Assembly (NCBI GenBank): GCA_031213475.1
Contig: JARUPZ010000030.1
Span: forward strand, 4,527,161 to 4,591,160
Direction: 5' to 3'
From: Nereocystis luetkeana
Taxonomy: Eukaryota > Sar > Phaeophyceae > Laminariales > Laminariaceae
Length of the DNA: 64,000 nucleotides
The notes under the pieces were generated by a model. That model saw nothing but the letters and a program-made list of their open reading frames with translations. It had not been told where the DNA came from and did no database searches. The position numbers and the translations under genes are program-made. This document shows, one piece after another, positions 11,783 to 37,100 of this stretch (position 1 is its first letter; the number at the start of each line of letters is the position of its first letter).

Positions 11783-11996
11783 TGTAGTATAAGTCTACTA
11801 TTGTGAATGTCAGGTATAAAGTAGTTCGGAGTAATAATGCAGCAGTGCACTTGATGCAGTACTACGTTGTTAGTAGTACGTACCTGGTACGTATATAGTG
11901 GTCAGAAGTCCTTGTGGCCATTTTTTTAGGTAAGTTGCTTATCCTCCGTCCAACACAGCGGGGCCGCAGAATGGTATACCAGGTATACTATTAATA

Positions 11997-12108
11997 GTAC
12001 GGGGGGCCATAGTTAATACCTGGTAGGACTTACGGTATACATGAAAACCCATATATTTAATCATTTTTACCAACAATATTTGGTCCTATCAACTATGGCC
12101 CCCCGTAA
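11997..12108. mobile_element. M1 MITE carrying a TACCTGGTA insertion
   Basis: A full M1 copy whose left arm reads AGTTAA-TACCTGGTA-GGAC (motif at 12017-12025) where the family reads AGTTAA-TA-GGACC. It is a clean 7-bp gain at a TA. Confidence 0.85.
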
Positions 12109-12317
12109 TAGTGGTCAGACCCCCCCCACCCGCTCGTCCATGGTCTCGACATCGAGACCCTCCCTACTTTACTATCAATACATACTCATTGAGCACTGAG
12201 CAGACGTTGTCAGGCTGAAAATCACCGCAACAACGTGGTTGTCTTATTGATGCACAAAACCTTGACAAAACATTATCGATGCATTATTACCAGGTACGTA
12301 TTCATAGTATGCGTGTG

Positions 12318-12668
12318 CGGTCGCCCCGGTGGTTCAAGTGGTTAACCTCGAATTCTACTTACTTACTTGTTGTGTTTGAGTCCTGGGTTCGAGCCCCAGG
12401 TGGGTCGGACATTTGACTTTATTATTTGCAAAAATACAAATAAAAAAGGATTCAATTGTTGAGAGCGCCTTGCAGCGTGGGTAGGCACAATTCGATGCGA
12501 GTCGACGAGGGAAGAAAAGGCTGAAATCTTCTCGCAATAAAAATGAAGGCACGTACCGTAGCGGGAAGGGGGGAGAAGAGCCTGCTATGTGACCCCGGAT
12601 CTGAGTTACGAGTTGGAAGGAGAGAGAGAAGAAGATGTGCGAAAATAATAAATGGGATGAGCAAAAAA
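12318..12668 (+). mobile_element. tRNA-derived SINE, full length
   Basis: The head has an A-box-like TGGTTCAAGTGG and a B box GGTTCGAGCCC in a T-arm stem CTGGG/CCCAG. The tail ends GAGCAAAAAA. A short GTGTG flanks both ends and may be a target duplication. It is the same family as the minus-strand copy at 11136-11474, about 350 bp long. Confidence 0.88.
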
Positions 12669-13490
12669 GTGTGCTGTGCCCATTGCGGCCATTGCGACGG
12701 ATACTCGTATGAAAACATACAGCGGTGCAGAGTACCTACCTGGTGGTAGTATTGATAGTATTATAATAGTAGCAGTACAATTCATTGATAAGAAAGAGGA
12801 TGAGAGGATGCACGTTGTGCTGATCGGTTTTATGATCTTCACTTCGGCAAGGTATTAATAGTGTAGTATTAATAGTAAAGGTACGTGGCGGTTGCTGCCG
12901 ATAGATGCCGAGAGGAAGTTCGCGATGAAGATCCGCATCAAAAACTACCATATAATCTACTCCGAGATTGTAAGAAGGCGGGCTGAAACTACTGCTCTCT
13001 GTACATATCGTAGACGAGTAGTTATCAATAATATTAATAGTTTACTTTGAAAAACTACTGAGTATCGTTGTCGGCTGGGGGTGGATGATTTGCGTTGACG
13101 ACATCGTAATCGATCGAGGGCTGCCCAGGAGCTCAGCATTGAGCGGCACAAACACCCCAACCTTTCAGTGGGCTAGTCTCCGTATCGTCATACGACCACC
13201 TAGATTTTATACTCTACTCATAATTTTTCACGCTTTTCATTTCTCATAAAAAAACAGTAAAAAACAGGCAGTGCTCATTTTCCTTTTCAATAACATTTCC
13301 AATTGTTCAAAAACAACCATTGTTGAAATTTAGGGTTTCCATGACCACTCCGATGCTTTTCTGAGCGGGCGCGTGGGACAATATAGTGCTACTGCTGTTT
13401 AGCTGCGAGCTGGCATCGGCCGTGCTACCGGAGGCAGGGGCTCAACCCGAAGAAGATCCCGGTCAATCATATTGTTGGTGTCTAGTGGCA

Positions 13491-26211
<12,721 letters not shown>

Positions 26212-26559
26212 GGGGGAGGGAGGGAGGGGGGGGGGGGGGGGGATGGGGCTCCAGGTGGTTGTGGAAATTTCCTGTCGTGGAAAATTCCCCGCTGAGTATT
26301 TTCGGGATTTTTTCGGGATTTTTCCGCTTTTGAACTTTTCTTTTTTTTTCTTGTTGCAGAAATTCGAGGGAGCAAGCAAGAGAGAGAGAGAGAGAGAGGG
26401 GGGGGGGGGGCGAGGGTTGCTTATGTGGCATGGAGGAATGGGGTGGGTTTTTATTCTCGCTGAGCTCGGTCGAGGGCATGTGGAGGGGGGCGGGGGAGGA
26501 GGGAAATGGGTCGGTAGTCGCTTTGAAAGCTACCACACCTCGGATAAATCATCGATTCC

Positions 26560-26790
26560 CACGTGATGATATAGATCAATCAGCGCAGATGATCTGTATG
26601 ATCTATACGATCTAGCTCACGTTGCTGGGTGGGCACCATAAAACTTGCATGATGCAGGACATATTCCCTGGGTTGGATCTGTACTGTATTGATCCTGCGC
26701 AGGACCTCAGAGCGGCAGGTTAGGATTTGGAGCAGACGATCTAGATGGTGTTTCTGTTCATGATCTAGATCGTGAGCTGTCCGACGTGTG
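26560..26790 (+). repeat. dispersed repeat F
   Basis: A family rich in GATCTGTATGATCTA, with the internal GTTGGATCTGTACTGTA and AGACGATCTAGATGGTG. Matching copies are 56735-56965 (plus) and 43325-43580 (minus). Fragments lie near 22165 and 22840. Confidence 0.75.
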
Positions 26791-26837
26791 AAAAGGTATG
26801 GTTGGGTTCGGAGATATGGGTTGCCGGTCTGGTTTTG

Positions 26838-27198
26838 ACCAGTCAAGGCCTCGCTAGACTCAATATACTAGCTTTAGGGTAGGGTTCCTGACGGCTGCCC
26901 GTCAAAGGCGCCATGACGGCTGTCCATGAAGGGCCCCCGAAGGCTGTCCGTCCGTCAAGGGGCCCTGACTGCTATATCTGTCAAGAGGCCTTCCGTCAAG
27001 GGGGCCTGACGTCTACGCGTCAAGAGGCCCCGCCCGTCAGGGAGCCCTGACGGGCGTCAGTCAAGAGGCCCTGACGGCTGTCCATCAGGGGTCCCTGACG
27101 CTGTCCGTCAAGAAATCCTGGCTGCCCGTCAAGGGACCCTGACGGCTGTCCGTCAAGGAGCCTTGACAGCTGTTCTTGCCGGCTGTCCGTCGAGGGAG
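26838..27198. repeat. minisatellite H preceded by one unit of repeat I
   Basis: 26838-26890 matches one unit of the 92-104 bp repeat I (GTCAAGGCCTCG...ATATACTAGCTTTAGGGTAG). 26890-27198 is a tandem array of about 25 bp with the core GACGGCTGTCCGTCAAGGGG. Confidence 0.85.
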
Positions 27199-29788
27199 GC
27201 AAAAGTGCCGCCAACCGACACGTTTCGTTTAGTTCGGCTTGAAACGCAGCGGTCATGAACAGCGTCGTTGGAGAAAATGGTTGATATGACAAGTATGCAA
27301 AATGGTTGTAACTGCCTTGTGGTGGGAGTTGGTGTAGCCCGTGGTTGGTGTGCTAGTATGCGACGGTTACTACTCCCAGCTGTGGTGGGTGTTGGTATAG
27401 CCTTGGACTCACGAGAACACGGGGGGAGGGGGGGGGTGGGGAGGGGTTCTAGATTTTTGGGCAGTGCGGCCCTTCGAAACGCTTGAAAACGAAGGGGAGG
27501 TAAGGATAAGAATATGAGGCATTTTCTGCTTGCGGGGTGCAGGGAATGCCCGGCTGGACGACGCAGAGGCGGGAGGGTTTCTTTCTTTTTGCGAGGAAGG
27601 GAGAAGGGAGAACCACTGTTCCGATAGGAAGGCTGCTGTTGAGCGCACTGCTGTCGTTCAGTTGTGTTTCTCTACTTGGTGTTGTCTTCCTTGCGGCTCG
27701 GTTATATTTCTGGCCTGATGTTGTCGTTGTCCGTGAGAGCGCGTGCTTAACCCCTCCCCCCACTGCACACACGTAGTTTTGTACCTAAATCGAGGGTGAA
27801 GTTCTGCTGTAGAAAAGGTCTTACATAGACCGCCACGCTCCAGAAGCAGTTTTCAACGCGTTTCAAGAGGCTGCGCCAACCGGTACGGAAGCAGAAAAAG
27901 TAGTTGTATTAATAGCACCTACGAGTATAATATTAATAGCGCGTTATCGGAAAGTTGAACTGTGGCTGCGTACCAGCATGCCTACCCCCCTTTTCTCCCC
28001 TCCCCCTCTGGCCGCCTCCGCTTCTGAGTGAGATGATTGTTGCTGGCCGAGGGAAGATTGGCGTGGGGGGTTACTTGAGACGGATCGAGCACCCTTTCGG
28101 GCCTCCTTGTTCGTTTGGTCCCTTTAAATGACAGTTACGTACCGGTTGGTATCGTTGCCTATTGAGGATTATGTGACTCTTGACATCTGAGTTTATATGC
28201 GGTGACGCACGGGGCTCACTTCTTCCCTGCCCCTACCTTGCGGGAGGCCAGTAATACATGACCTGAAACATCCATCCGTCCATAGACTGCCCTGCAGTCT
28301 GGGCTACCGCTGCCTGAGGCTACGAACATTCTGAGGCCTCGAACACTCCTAGCTATCAAGTTCAAGTTCTACTCGAGTATACGCGAAAGTTATCTTGGAA
28401 TTTCGAGTTGGGTAGCTTCCGCAGTACGTAGTTATGTATGGAGGGTTAAGGAGAACATGGCACATACATGCTGAGGACGGGTAGCTGCTAGTAGAGCTAG
28501 TGCTACTGTAGTGTTTCCCCTGGTTGCTCTACAAGAGTGTTAGGGAGAATCTGGTCACCGCCCGGCGCCTCTGTATTGCGTTTGTTTGCCTTTCCGCCCC
28601 CGCCCCCAAAAAGGTCAAGACGTTGTTGAAACAATCGATAATTCCCCCCATCGAGCGACATCTGCCTCTCTGTTGTGCCACGAAGCCGCGTGCGCGTCTC
28701 GTCTTCTCTCGCTCTCTCCCAGAGAAGGAGCCAGGGAGGAGTGTATAACTACGAATAATTTTGCCACTTCACGCCCCATACCTTATTGTGGCATGGGCAT
28801 ATGTATCATGTCGATTTGATTTGAGGTGCGCTTTTCTTTCTCATGAAAAGTTCGTCTTTTTCCCTTCGATTTTTTTTTTTCTTCTTGACGTATTTTACGA
28901 TGGGAAAGAAAAAGGTTTCCGTTAAGAAACGCCCTAAAAGCCTACCAGGTACTTATCTTCTAAAACGCCAGTTTTGGATGGGGTGTGGAACTCCTCGAAT
29001 GAGGAGCTGCGGAAAGATTAGGGGCTTATATACCGCCTCTTAAGAAGTAGCTGCCTTTCTTTGCATCATGAACTCAGCAAGCTCCGGCGTGTCAAGGAGG
29101 AGGAGCTTTGACCATTTGCGAGCCGCACGAGATGCGGGGCTCGCGTACCCGGAAACAAGTCATACACCAGGACTTATTGGTCGAATTGTTTATTGGCCGG
29201 CAGGCCAACGTGGCCGGAGTTTATCAACTCCACTTCAGGAATGATAAAAAGCAAGCAGCTTGACAACACTCGCAACAGACACGTCCAGGAAAAATGACAA
29301 GAGCAGGCACGGATGGGTTTAAATCACCGACAAGCTGAAGCACCACCGGCGTCCTCTACCCATCCCAGAAACAAGAAAAAAACACGTTGCCCCCCCCCCG
29401 AGGTATTTTCAGCGGCATATGTTTTGTGTATACAGTAGTTTCATCAGCAAGCAAAAATACCATACACATAGGTACGCTGAAATCGAAAAAATGTGAGGTT
29501 TGCTGCTGCTGATGCTGCTGCTGCTGCGTATAGGCAACCGTTTACGGGGGCAATTAATTCCTCTCCTCAGCCCGCCTTGGCGAGAGCGAGCCGTCGCCGA
29601 AGATGCCTGGCCCACTAGCAGGAGCACACACACTGGGCTGCAGCAACGCTTTATTTAATTAGCAGTGTGAGTATGGGCGACTACGGTAAAAAAAAAACAC
29701 ACACACACACACACACACGATGGGCGTGCATCGCAAGAGTGCCGTCGCTCCATCCTTGGCTTCTTCAAAAACCCTGCCAAAAGGAATG

Positions 29789-29789
29789 C

Positions 29790-29826
<37 letters not shown>

Positions 29827-29829
29827 GCC

Positions 29830-29874
<45 letters not shown>

Positions 29875-29888
29875 GCCTGCCTGCCTGC
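29789..29888. repeat. (TCTG)n / (TGCC)n tetranucleotide array
   Basis: About 24 TCTG-type units ending in four CTGC/TGCC units. They give Ser-Val-Cys-Leu and Arg-Gln-Thr-Asp repeat frames without biological meaning. Confidence 0.95.
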
Positions 29889-30279
29889 CTACATTTAGAA
29901 TCTCGTACTTTTTCCCAAATCGCCAGAGCGCCACCTTTCGGCGGGGGGAGGGGGGGAACATTTTCGCCCAGAGAAAAACTTTTTGGGCCTGCCGTGGCTC
30001 CACAAACAGCCTGCCTACAAACGAAAGCTCGGAGTAGTCCAGATATTGTTACTGGAGTTATTTCAGCTACTAGTGCTGCTACCTTAAGCCTCACAGTCGA
30101 CTCAGCACCCACCAACAGCGCCGGCGATTTTGCGACAAATCGCGCCTCCCTGTTGTATTTTTTTAACGTATGTGAAGGCAAGCCGCTCGTCGTGCGTGAG
30201 TGACATCGATGCCTCTGCCTCCGCTTCTCCCCCCCCTCCCACTCCCTTTTCAGGCGTGGGGGCGTGGCGACGCTTGCGT

Positions 30280-31090
30280 TTCTCCCTCACGAGGACCCCC
30301 TATAACTCAACAAGACGGGGCTTTCTCGCTCCAACAACGACCACGGCAGCACCCCTCTGCTCTCACGAGGATGGTGACCCTGCGCGCACTCTCACGGGAG
30401 ACGGTGCTTGCTCCCATGGCAAACAGCGCGTGCTCTCACCACGGCAACGCTCGATATCATTACGACAGCACCCTTAACCCCCACGACGACCAACACCAGC
30501 CCCTTCCTACCACGAAGACGACGGCCCTTGAATCCCCACGAGAGAAATGACCCTCGATCTCACCATGACAAGGAAGCGCTTTTTTACTTTTTTACCCCCT
30601 ACGTACGACGACAACGCTTGCTTTCGCGACGGCGACAGCCCTTGCTCTCTCGAATACTGCTGCCCTACCTCTCACAGCGACGACGACAGCCGTCCTTGCT
30701 CTCTGACGACGACGGCCAACAGCCTTAAACCCTCGCGACGACCACAGCCCAGCCCACCACGAAGACAGCAGGCCTTCCTCCGACGACGACGACGACGACG
30801 ACGACGACGCCAAAAAGTCGGTTCTTTTTTGGTACGACGATAGCGGTTGCTCTCACGAGAGGACAGTACAACAGCCCTGCCTCTCGTGACGGCAGCCCTC
30901 CCGCTCTCCCGACGACGAGCGAGGACGACGACACCCTTCGCCCTCACGAAAGGCGGCAACGGCCTTAACGCTCGACGACCGCAGCCCTACCTATCACGAC
31001 GACAGCAGCCCTAACCCCCGCCGAGACCACAGTCTTGCCATATCACAACGACTACAGCCCTAACAACAGCGATAACCCCCACGTCAACAG
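30280..31090. repeat. degenerate CGACGACRGCCCTTGCTCTC minisatellite
   Basis: Loosely spaced units of about 25-35 bp with the core ACGACGACAGCCCTTGCTCT and CTCACGACGAC. A pure CGA run lies at 30780-30808. Confidence 0.75.
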
Positions 31091-31100
31091 CCCTACTATT

Positions 31101-34100
31101 TTACGGCGACGGCACTCGCAAGGCGTCAGGCTGCCGGTACGAGTACCACCTAGGCCCCCCCTGCCCCACGCCCCTCCCTCCGTGCACCGTCAGCTTATCC
31201 GACAAAGGTCCCGAGGGCATCTTCGACCGACTCCTCCCGGAGGATGGCGCCTGGCAAACCGGGATGGAGGGATTGGGGGGTAGGTGGAGGTATGAAGGGG
31301 GGGGCGTACCCATCTGCTGCTTGCCTTACTAATTTGACCATTGACCACGCGTTCCTTCCGAGACGCAGAAGGGGTTAGGTGGGAGCGGAGTCCGGAGGGG
31401 GGGTTAGGAGTGAGAGAGGGGTGAGAGAGAGGGGGGGGGGGGAGAGACTTGCTGTTGTTCTAAAAGCATTTGTAAGCCATTTTATTTTCTCTCGGAGTGC
31501 TTCAAATAACAACGCTCCATTAATGACGACAATAACGACAACTCCACACACGGCATGGAGGGAGGAGAGACCACAAACACCACTCAGCACCCCTGACGAA
31601 AAATACACGTGCATTAGCCGTAGGAAAAAAGACAAACAAAACGCACGCGCACGAGTTATTCGTGGCAGCTCTCACCTTCGCCGGCGCACCCCCGGCTTCA
31701 CAATCCGCCTCCGCCTCCCGGGGATCATCGAAACCCGTGCCGCGCCCCCTCGTCCTCCTCGCCCGTTCGGCTCTACCTTCAAGCATCTTCAGGCTGTCCT
31801 CCAGGCTGATCTTTTCGTCGGCCGCTTCTCTGAAACGTTCGTGATGGTACGCAATAAGGGCAGTCGGGGGGGTGGGGGAGGGCGAGGGTGGGGGTGGAAG
31901 GGGCGGTAGGGGCTGGTGGTGGTGGCGGGGGGGGGGGGGGGGGGTCGGGGGGGGTTGAACGACGGGAGGAGAGGGGTCGGGGGTCACACTTGCAACCCAA
32001 ACACCGGTAGTGAGTAACGCAATAGGGTGGTGTATGCGGAATCGGAAATGAATAACCTCCATATTTTGCCCAATGGGGGGGGAGCTGTGCAGAGTAAAAA
32101 GGCGGGGAGGGGGGGGCACTCTGTGTCGTTAACTAAAGTAGGTGGCTGCAGACGGTGGACGCCCCTTCAACGCAACCTGAGACTCGAATCAGGCACGACA
32201 GCACCGCCACAAACTTCTTTTTAGTGTATTGTTATTTCGATCACAAGCAGTGAAAGCAAAGTAAGGTATGGGCGGACCCTCCCCTATTTTTACCGGTGTT
32301 CAGCATGTGTGGGTCTTTCCCGACCCCGTGACCGAATATGTGGCTTGCGTTCGAAGCTGTCATAGATTTGCAGCGCCCTCGTGAATAACCCCAACTATGG
32401 AGATAGCAATTATGGAGATAGCGGCAACGGTACCAACACCAACACCACCAACACCACCAACACCACCAACACCACCACCAACAAAATCGACTCCAACATC
32501 GCCACCAACAACACTACCACCAGCATCACCACCACCACCGCCACCAACATCATCACCACCGCCGCCGCCGCCGCCGCCGCCACCACCGTCACCACCACCA
32601 CACTACCAACAACCACCCACCTACACGCTCGCTCTAACCCTTCTGTCTTGGCCAGCAGCGTCCGCTGCGCCGCCCTCAAGGACTCGATCTCGCCATCCTT
32701 AGATCGGATAGAGTCCACCATGTACTTCGTCGGCTGCTCGACGCTCTCTAGCAAACCCTCAGCTTTCGACGCTCGGGATTCCAATGCGCTCGCTCTGATG
32801 CCACACCAACAGAGAGGTGGAAGGGAGGGGAGAGACGGGGAGGTGGGGGGGAGGGGGAGGGGGAGGGGAGCGTACTCATTTGTTGCTCGCCTTAGTCATT
32901 TGACCATCGACCACACATCCCTTTAGAGAGGGGGGGGGGGGGGGGCGGGGGCTGCAAACACTCGCGCGATAATCGAGAGAAAGCATGCCATGTCTTACGG
33001 CGAAAAAGAGAGCTGGTTAGATTGAACGGATTCTTCTACTCGGTGGTCATGTGGCGGTTTCAAACGACCACGCCGAAAGAAAAACAGCTACAGGTTCAGG
33101 TGGTAGTAGCCACAAATGGACATGATGCACACCTAACCCTCTCTTTGTTCTATGCAGAAGGGCAGCAGTTCGTGGTTCTGACCAACCATTAGCCGCGGAA
33201 AATGGAGAGACCGAACGCGCGCGGTTGCTAGGCTGTCAACGCCCCGCTCTCTCCGATTCACTCGCCCTAGCGCTACGCACGCCTGCATCCCTTCCCAACC
33301 AACAATGCCTCGTTCCACAGTGGAAGCAGCAGCAGGAGCAGCAGCAGCAGGGGCAGCAGCAGAAGCAGCAACAACAGAGGTAACACCAGCAGTAGTCGGA
33401 CGGCGCCGACAGACACACTCAGGGCGTGCCTTAAGCCCCCCCAGAGAGGATTGGAACGAACCGAATGGAACATTATTCGCCACATGAATTGGCGCCGATT
33501 GGTTACGGGGAAAAAAAAATAGATTCAGTGCAGCCCGAGAAAAAGAGTACATATCTTGAAAGAGAAAGAATAAGTGTTTGCAGACCTTTTTCTTCTATGG
33601 GATGATCGAGCGGTCCGGCCGAACGGGAAAAAATAGCATCTCGTTTGATGTAGATGGACACCACCGAAGATGGATAGGGACACCAATTTGAGCGCAACAT
33701 CGTGCTGGTGTCGTGGCCTGTGCAAAATATACCGCTCGCACTAATTCGGCTGGCGAGGCCCAGGGTTCTGCATGGACCCAAACACGTTTTGTATACAGAG
33801 GAACGGAACGAATGGCCACGGGCAGCCTCGTTTCGTTCCGCTTGTTCCCATGCTCTTTGGAATAAGCTAAAACACGCCTTGACGCAGCGTCTAGAACCCG
33901 TCCCCGTCCCCTCCACCGCAGGAAATCCGCCTCAAAATCGGTTCTTACAAGCGGTTCTTACCAGGACGCAACTTACTCTTCATGCGACTCGCTGCACACC
34001 TCAAGGCTCTTGGCGCCTGGTGCAAGCAAAGTCTGCCTTGGTCGGTGAAAACCCGACGTGCTCCGTCCCGGCATTATAGGGGCGCGACGGTCTATGGTCA

Positions 34101-37100
34101 TACGACTACGGCCATGCTTGGCATGAGCACACACCCCTCACCGCACCTCCCCACCCCACACCTTCTACCCCATCCCCCCACGCCTACCGCCTGCCTACCT
34201 CTGCTGAAGTTCGGCAAGCTGCCTTTGCGACGATTCTAGTTCCCCCTCCTTTTTCAGAAGCTTGTGCGCAAGCAGCACAGCTTGGCGAAGACGTCGGTGC
34301 GGTGCCATCGGAATCACCCCCACCGCCGACACAGCCGCCGCTGCCACTGCCGCAGACCCCCCACCCGCCGACACCCCAACCGATGACCCCAGAACCCCTC
34401 CCCCTGTGCAAGAGGCGGCTTCCATCCCACTAGGAACTCCCGCGCTCGGATCCGCCCCCCCCCCTTCCCCCTCTCGGGGGAGGCGCACGGTTTGGCTGCT
34501 GTCCTCGGCCAATAGGATTTCTCGGCCCGTCCGCATGACGGCTCCGTCGACTTCCAGTTCTAGGTCTTCGAACGCTCGTACCTTTGGGGGCGGGGGCGGG
34601 GGGCGAGGAAAGGGGGATAAGTGAGGGAGGAGAGGGAGGGAGGAAAAGGAAATCATGTTGTTGGAAACCCCCGAACCGTTTTTTTTCCCATTCCGTTGAG
34701 CACCACGACAAGGAGCCGCGGCACCGGCTCCCGCGTGCTGTCTCTCGACACATGCGGCAGCAAAATCAACCTCTCCCCGCATGGCCCTACTGGCAAGGAA
34801 AAAAAAACGAACGTATTTACAAACGAGCAATAAAGCGAGCAGCGAAGGAACGCACGCACGAATGCAGAAAAAAAAAACGACACTCCTATGTTCGACTAAC
34901 GAAGAAAGGAAAAAGCCTTACCAAAAACGGTGGCAACTCCCTCGGCTCGAAACTAATGGGCAACAGGCGAGGGCATAATCCGAAGTATATGAACTAAAAA
35001 AACGGTATACAAACGCGCACGCACCTTGTCCCTCTCGCCGGCAAGCAGCAGCTGCAGCTCGGATATTTTGCCGGTCGTTGACGCCTCCAGCTCACCGAAC
35101 TCCCCTCTGTGCACCGCCACCTGCTCCCGCAGCATGTCCAGCTCCAGTTCCGCCTGAGCGAGAAGCGAGAAGACCAAGCCGCGACGAGGCAACCACAACG
35201 CTATTGGAAACAGTCACAACGGGAAAAATGAGCCCACTCTGAGAAAAGTGCCTTTTCCCCCCGAAACGTGGGTGGAGCTCTAGCGGGGTCAACCGACAGA
35301 CGCAAGAAATCAACCCACAGTGCCATCATGGGACACCCAAAAACGCGAGCCGCGAAAAAAAAGACGAAAATACCCAAACGCGGTGGGAGCACAGGAGAGA
35401 GTGGCACAGTGACAACGGAGTTTCGTGTCTGTGTCTGTTTATGGTGCGGTGTGTGTGGGGGGGGGGGGGGTGTCCTCATGTCATGCATGGCCGTACTCCT
35501 CTGGCCATAGACCCTCGCATCCCCAGCAATGCCGGGACCGAGCAGGTCAGGTCGGAGCTAGGTGCCGATCTCTGATTTTTATGTTTCCTCGTCCTCCCCT
35601 TGCCCCTTCAACCCCGAAAAGCAGCGCAGTTTTTCACCAGGTTCAGGGAAACGAAGCAAGCCCCCTTAGCCTCTCTTGGCCTACAGTGACCCCTCTCTGC
35701 CCCTGGTGCCAGATGACGGCACTTGTATCTCGGTCTAAGAAAAAAATCAGCACGCAAGGACCCTGGGTGTGCTTTCCTCTATGTCTTCGCGAGTCGAAAC
35801 AAAGAAACGACACCCAACACAAACAGACATATATACATCCTGACCTGTCGAAGACACGAGCACTTCTCGGCGTGGGCAACCCCCAGCTGGCTCAGCTCGA
35901 AGCTTTTCAGCCTTAGCTCGCTCCTGACCTCCCCCGCCGCGGTCTCGTGCGCCGCATCAGACTGTCGTCATCGCAGCCGTCATGGTCGTCGTTGTGGTCG
36001 GTCGTTGTGGTCGTCACGGTCGCCATATATAGTCGTTATTATCGCCACGTATAGTCGTTGTGGTAAACATGTATAGTCGTTGTGGGAAACATATATAGTC
36101 GTTGTGGTCACCACAAACAGTTGTTGTTGTTGTGTTTGAGTTTGCGGCGGGAGGGGGGGGGTAACAACGAGCAAGGCTGTGAGAGTTTTGAAGCAGAGTA
36201 CCATGGTACCCCATGGTACCTGGCGTACATTACCATGTTTAAGGACGTGAAAACAATCAAAGGAAATAATTACAACATGACCATCCATATCCGTAAAACC
36301 TGAACGAACCCTTGCCACGCCAAAAGCTTGAAATATGTCCGCATCGTACGAAAACGCAAACAATACCGGATTAATTTCGACAGAAAACAACAAAAAACGG
36401 CAATGACAATGGGAATAACAACAAAAAACGGCAATGACAACAACACCAGTAACAACAACAATAACAGCAACAACAGCAACAACAACAACAGCAACAGCGA
36501 CGTGCCATCTATCACAGAATAAGGCGACTCTCAGAGTGCATGCGCGCGCGCGCACGTCTTCGCACCCCCCTTTCCGCCCGGTTCTTCATCTCTCTCACGC
36601 GACGTTCCTCTACACGATGCAGACAAAACCCCAACCAACGTAACTACAGTAACTAGTGTAGTTCCTGGTACCGCAACCGTTACCGATACTGTTACCGCCA
36701 CGGTTACCGTCACCGATACCGATTTCGTTACCGTTACCGCTGTCACCACTCTTACCGTTACCGTTCCCGATACCGTTCCCGTTGTCGATGCCGGTACCGA
36801 TGACGTTTCCGATACCGCTGTTGTGATCACTACCGTCAAGGTCACAGTTACCGACGTTGTTACCGCTATCGTTACCGTTACCGCTATCGTTGCCGTTACC
36901 GCTATCGTTACCGCTATCGTTACCGTTATCGCTATCGTTACCGCTACCGTTGCCGTTACCGCTATCGTTACCGTTGCCGTTATCGTTACCGTTACCGCTA
37001 TCGTTACCGTTGCCGTTATCCTTACCGTTACCGCTATCGTTACCGTTACCGCTGTCGTTACCGTTAACGCTATCGTTACCGCTATCGTTGCCGTTACCGC

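Larger units (their letters stand above)
9863..13490. other. intergenic, transposon-rich
   Basis: This separates the plastid-protein gene from the transporter gene. It holds a (GATT/GGTT)-rich stretch (9945-10025), M1, SINE and SINE-fragment copies listed separately, and clustered TACCWGGTA and TATTAATA motifs (11880-13040). I see no supported exon. 13330-13490 should be the transporter 5' UTR and promoter. Confidence 0.6.
26212..31100. other. convergent intergenic region, repeats only
   Basis: This lies between the 3' end of the transporter gene and the 3' end of the PIBF1 gene. It holds repeat F, minisatellite H, a (TCTG)n array and the 30.3-31.1 kb minisatellite. 27200-29600 has short unsupported open frames on both strands, and I see no exon with convincing splice signals. 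Both 3' UTRs should lie at the edges. Confidence 0.6.

Noticed and set aside
30130..31000. Several 60-116 codon Arg/Ser/Pro frames
   Set aside because: All fall in the degenerate CGACGAC minisatellite and lack splice or family support.
33930..34140. Placement of this repeat D copy upstream of PIBF1 exon 13
   Set aside because: It lies below 34199, so in the minus-strand gene it is in the intron downstream of exon 13.
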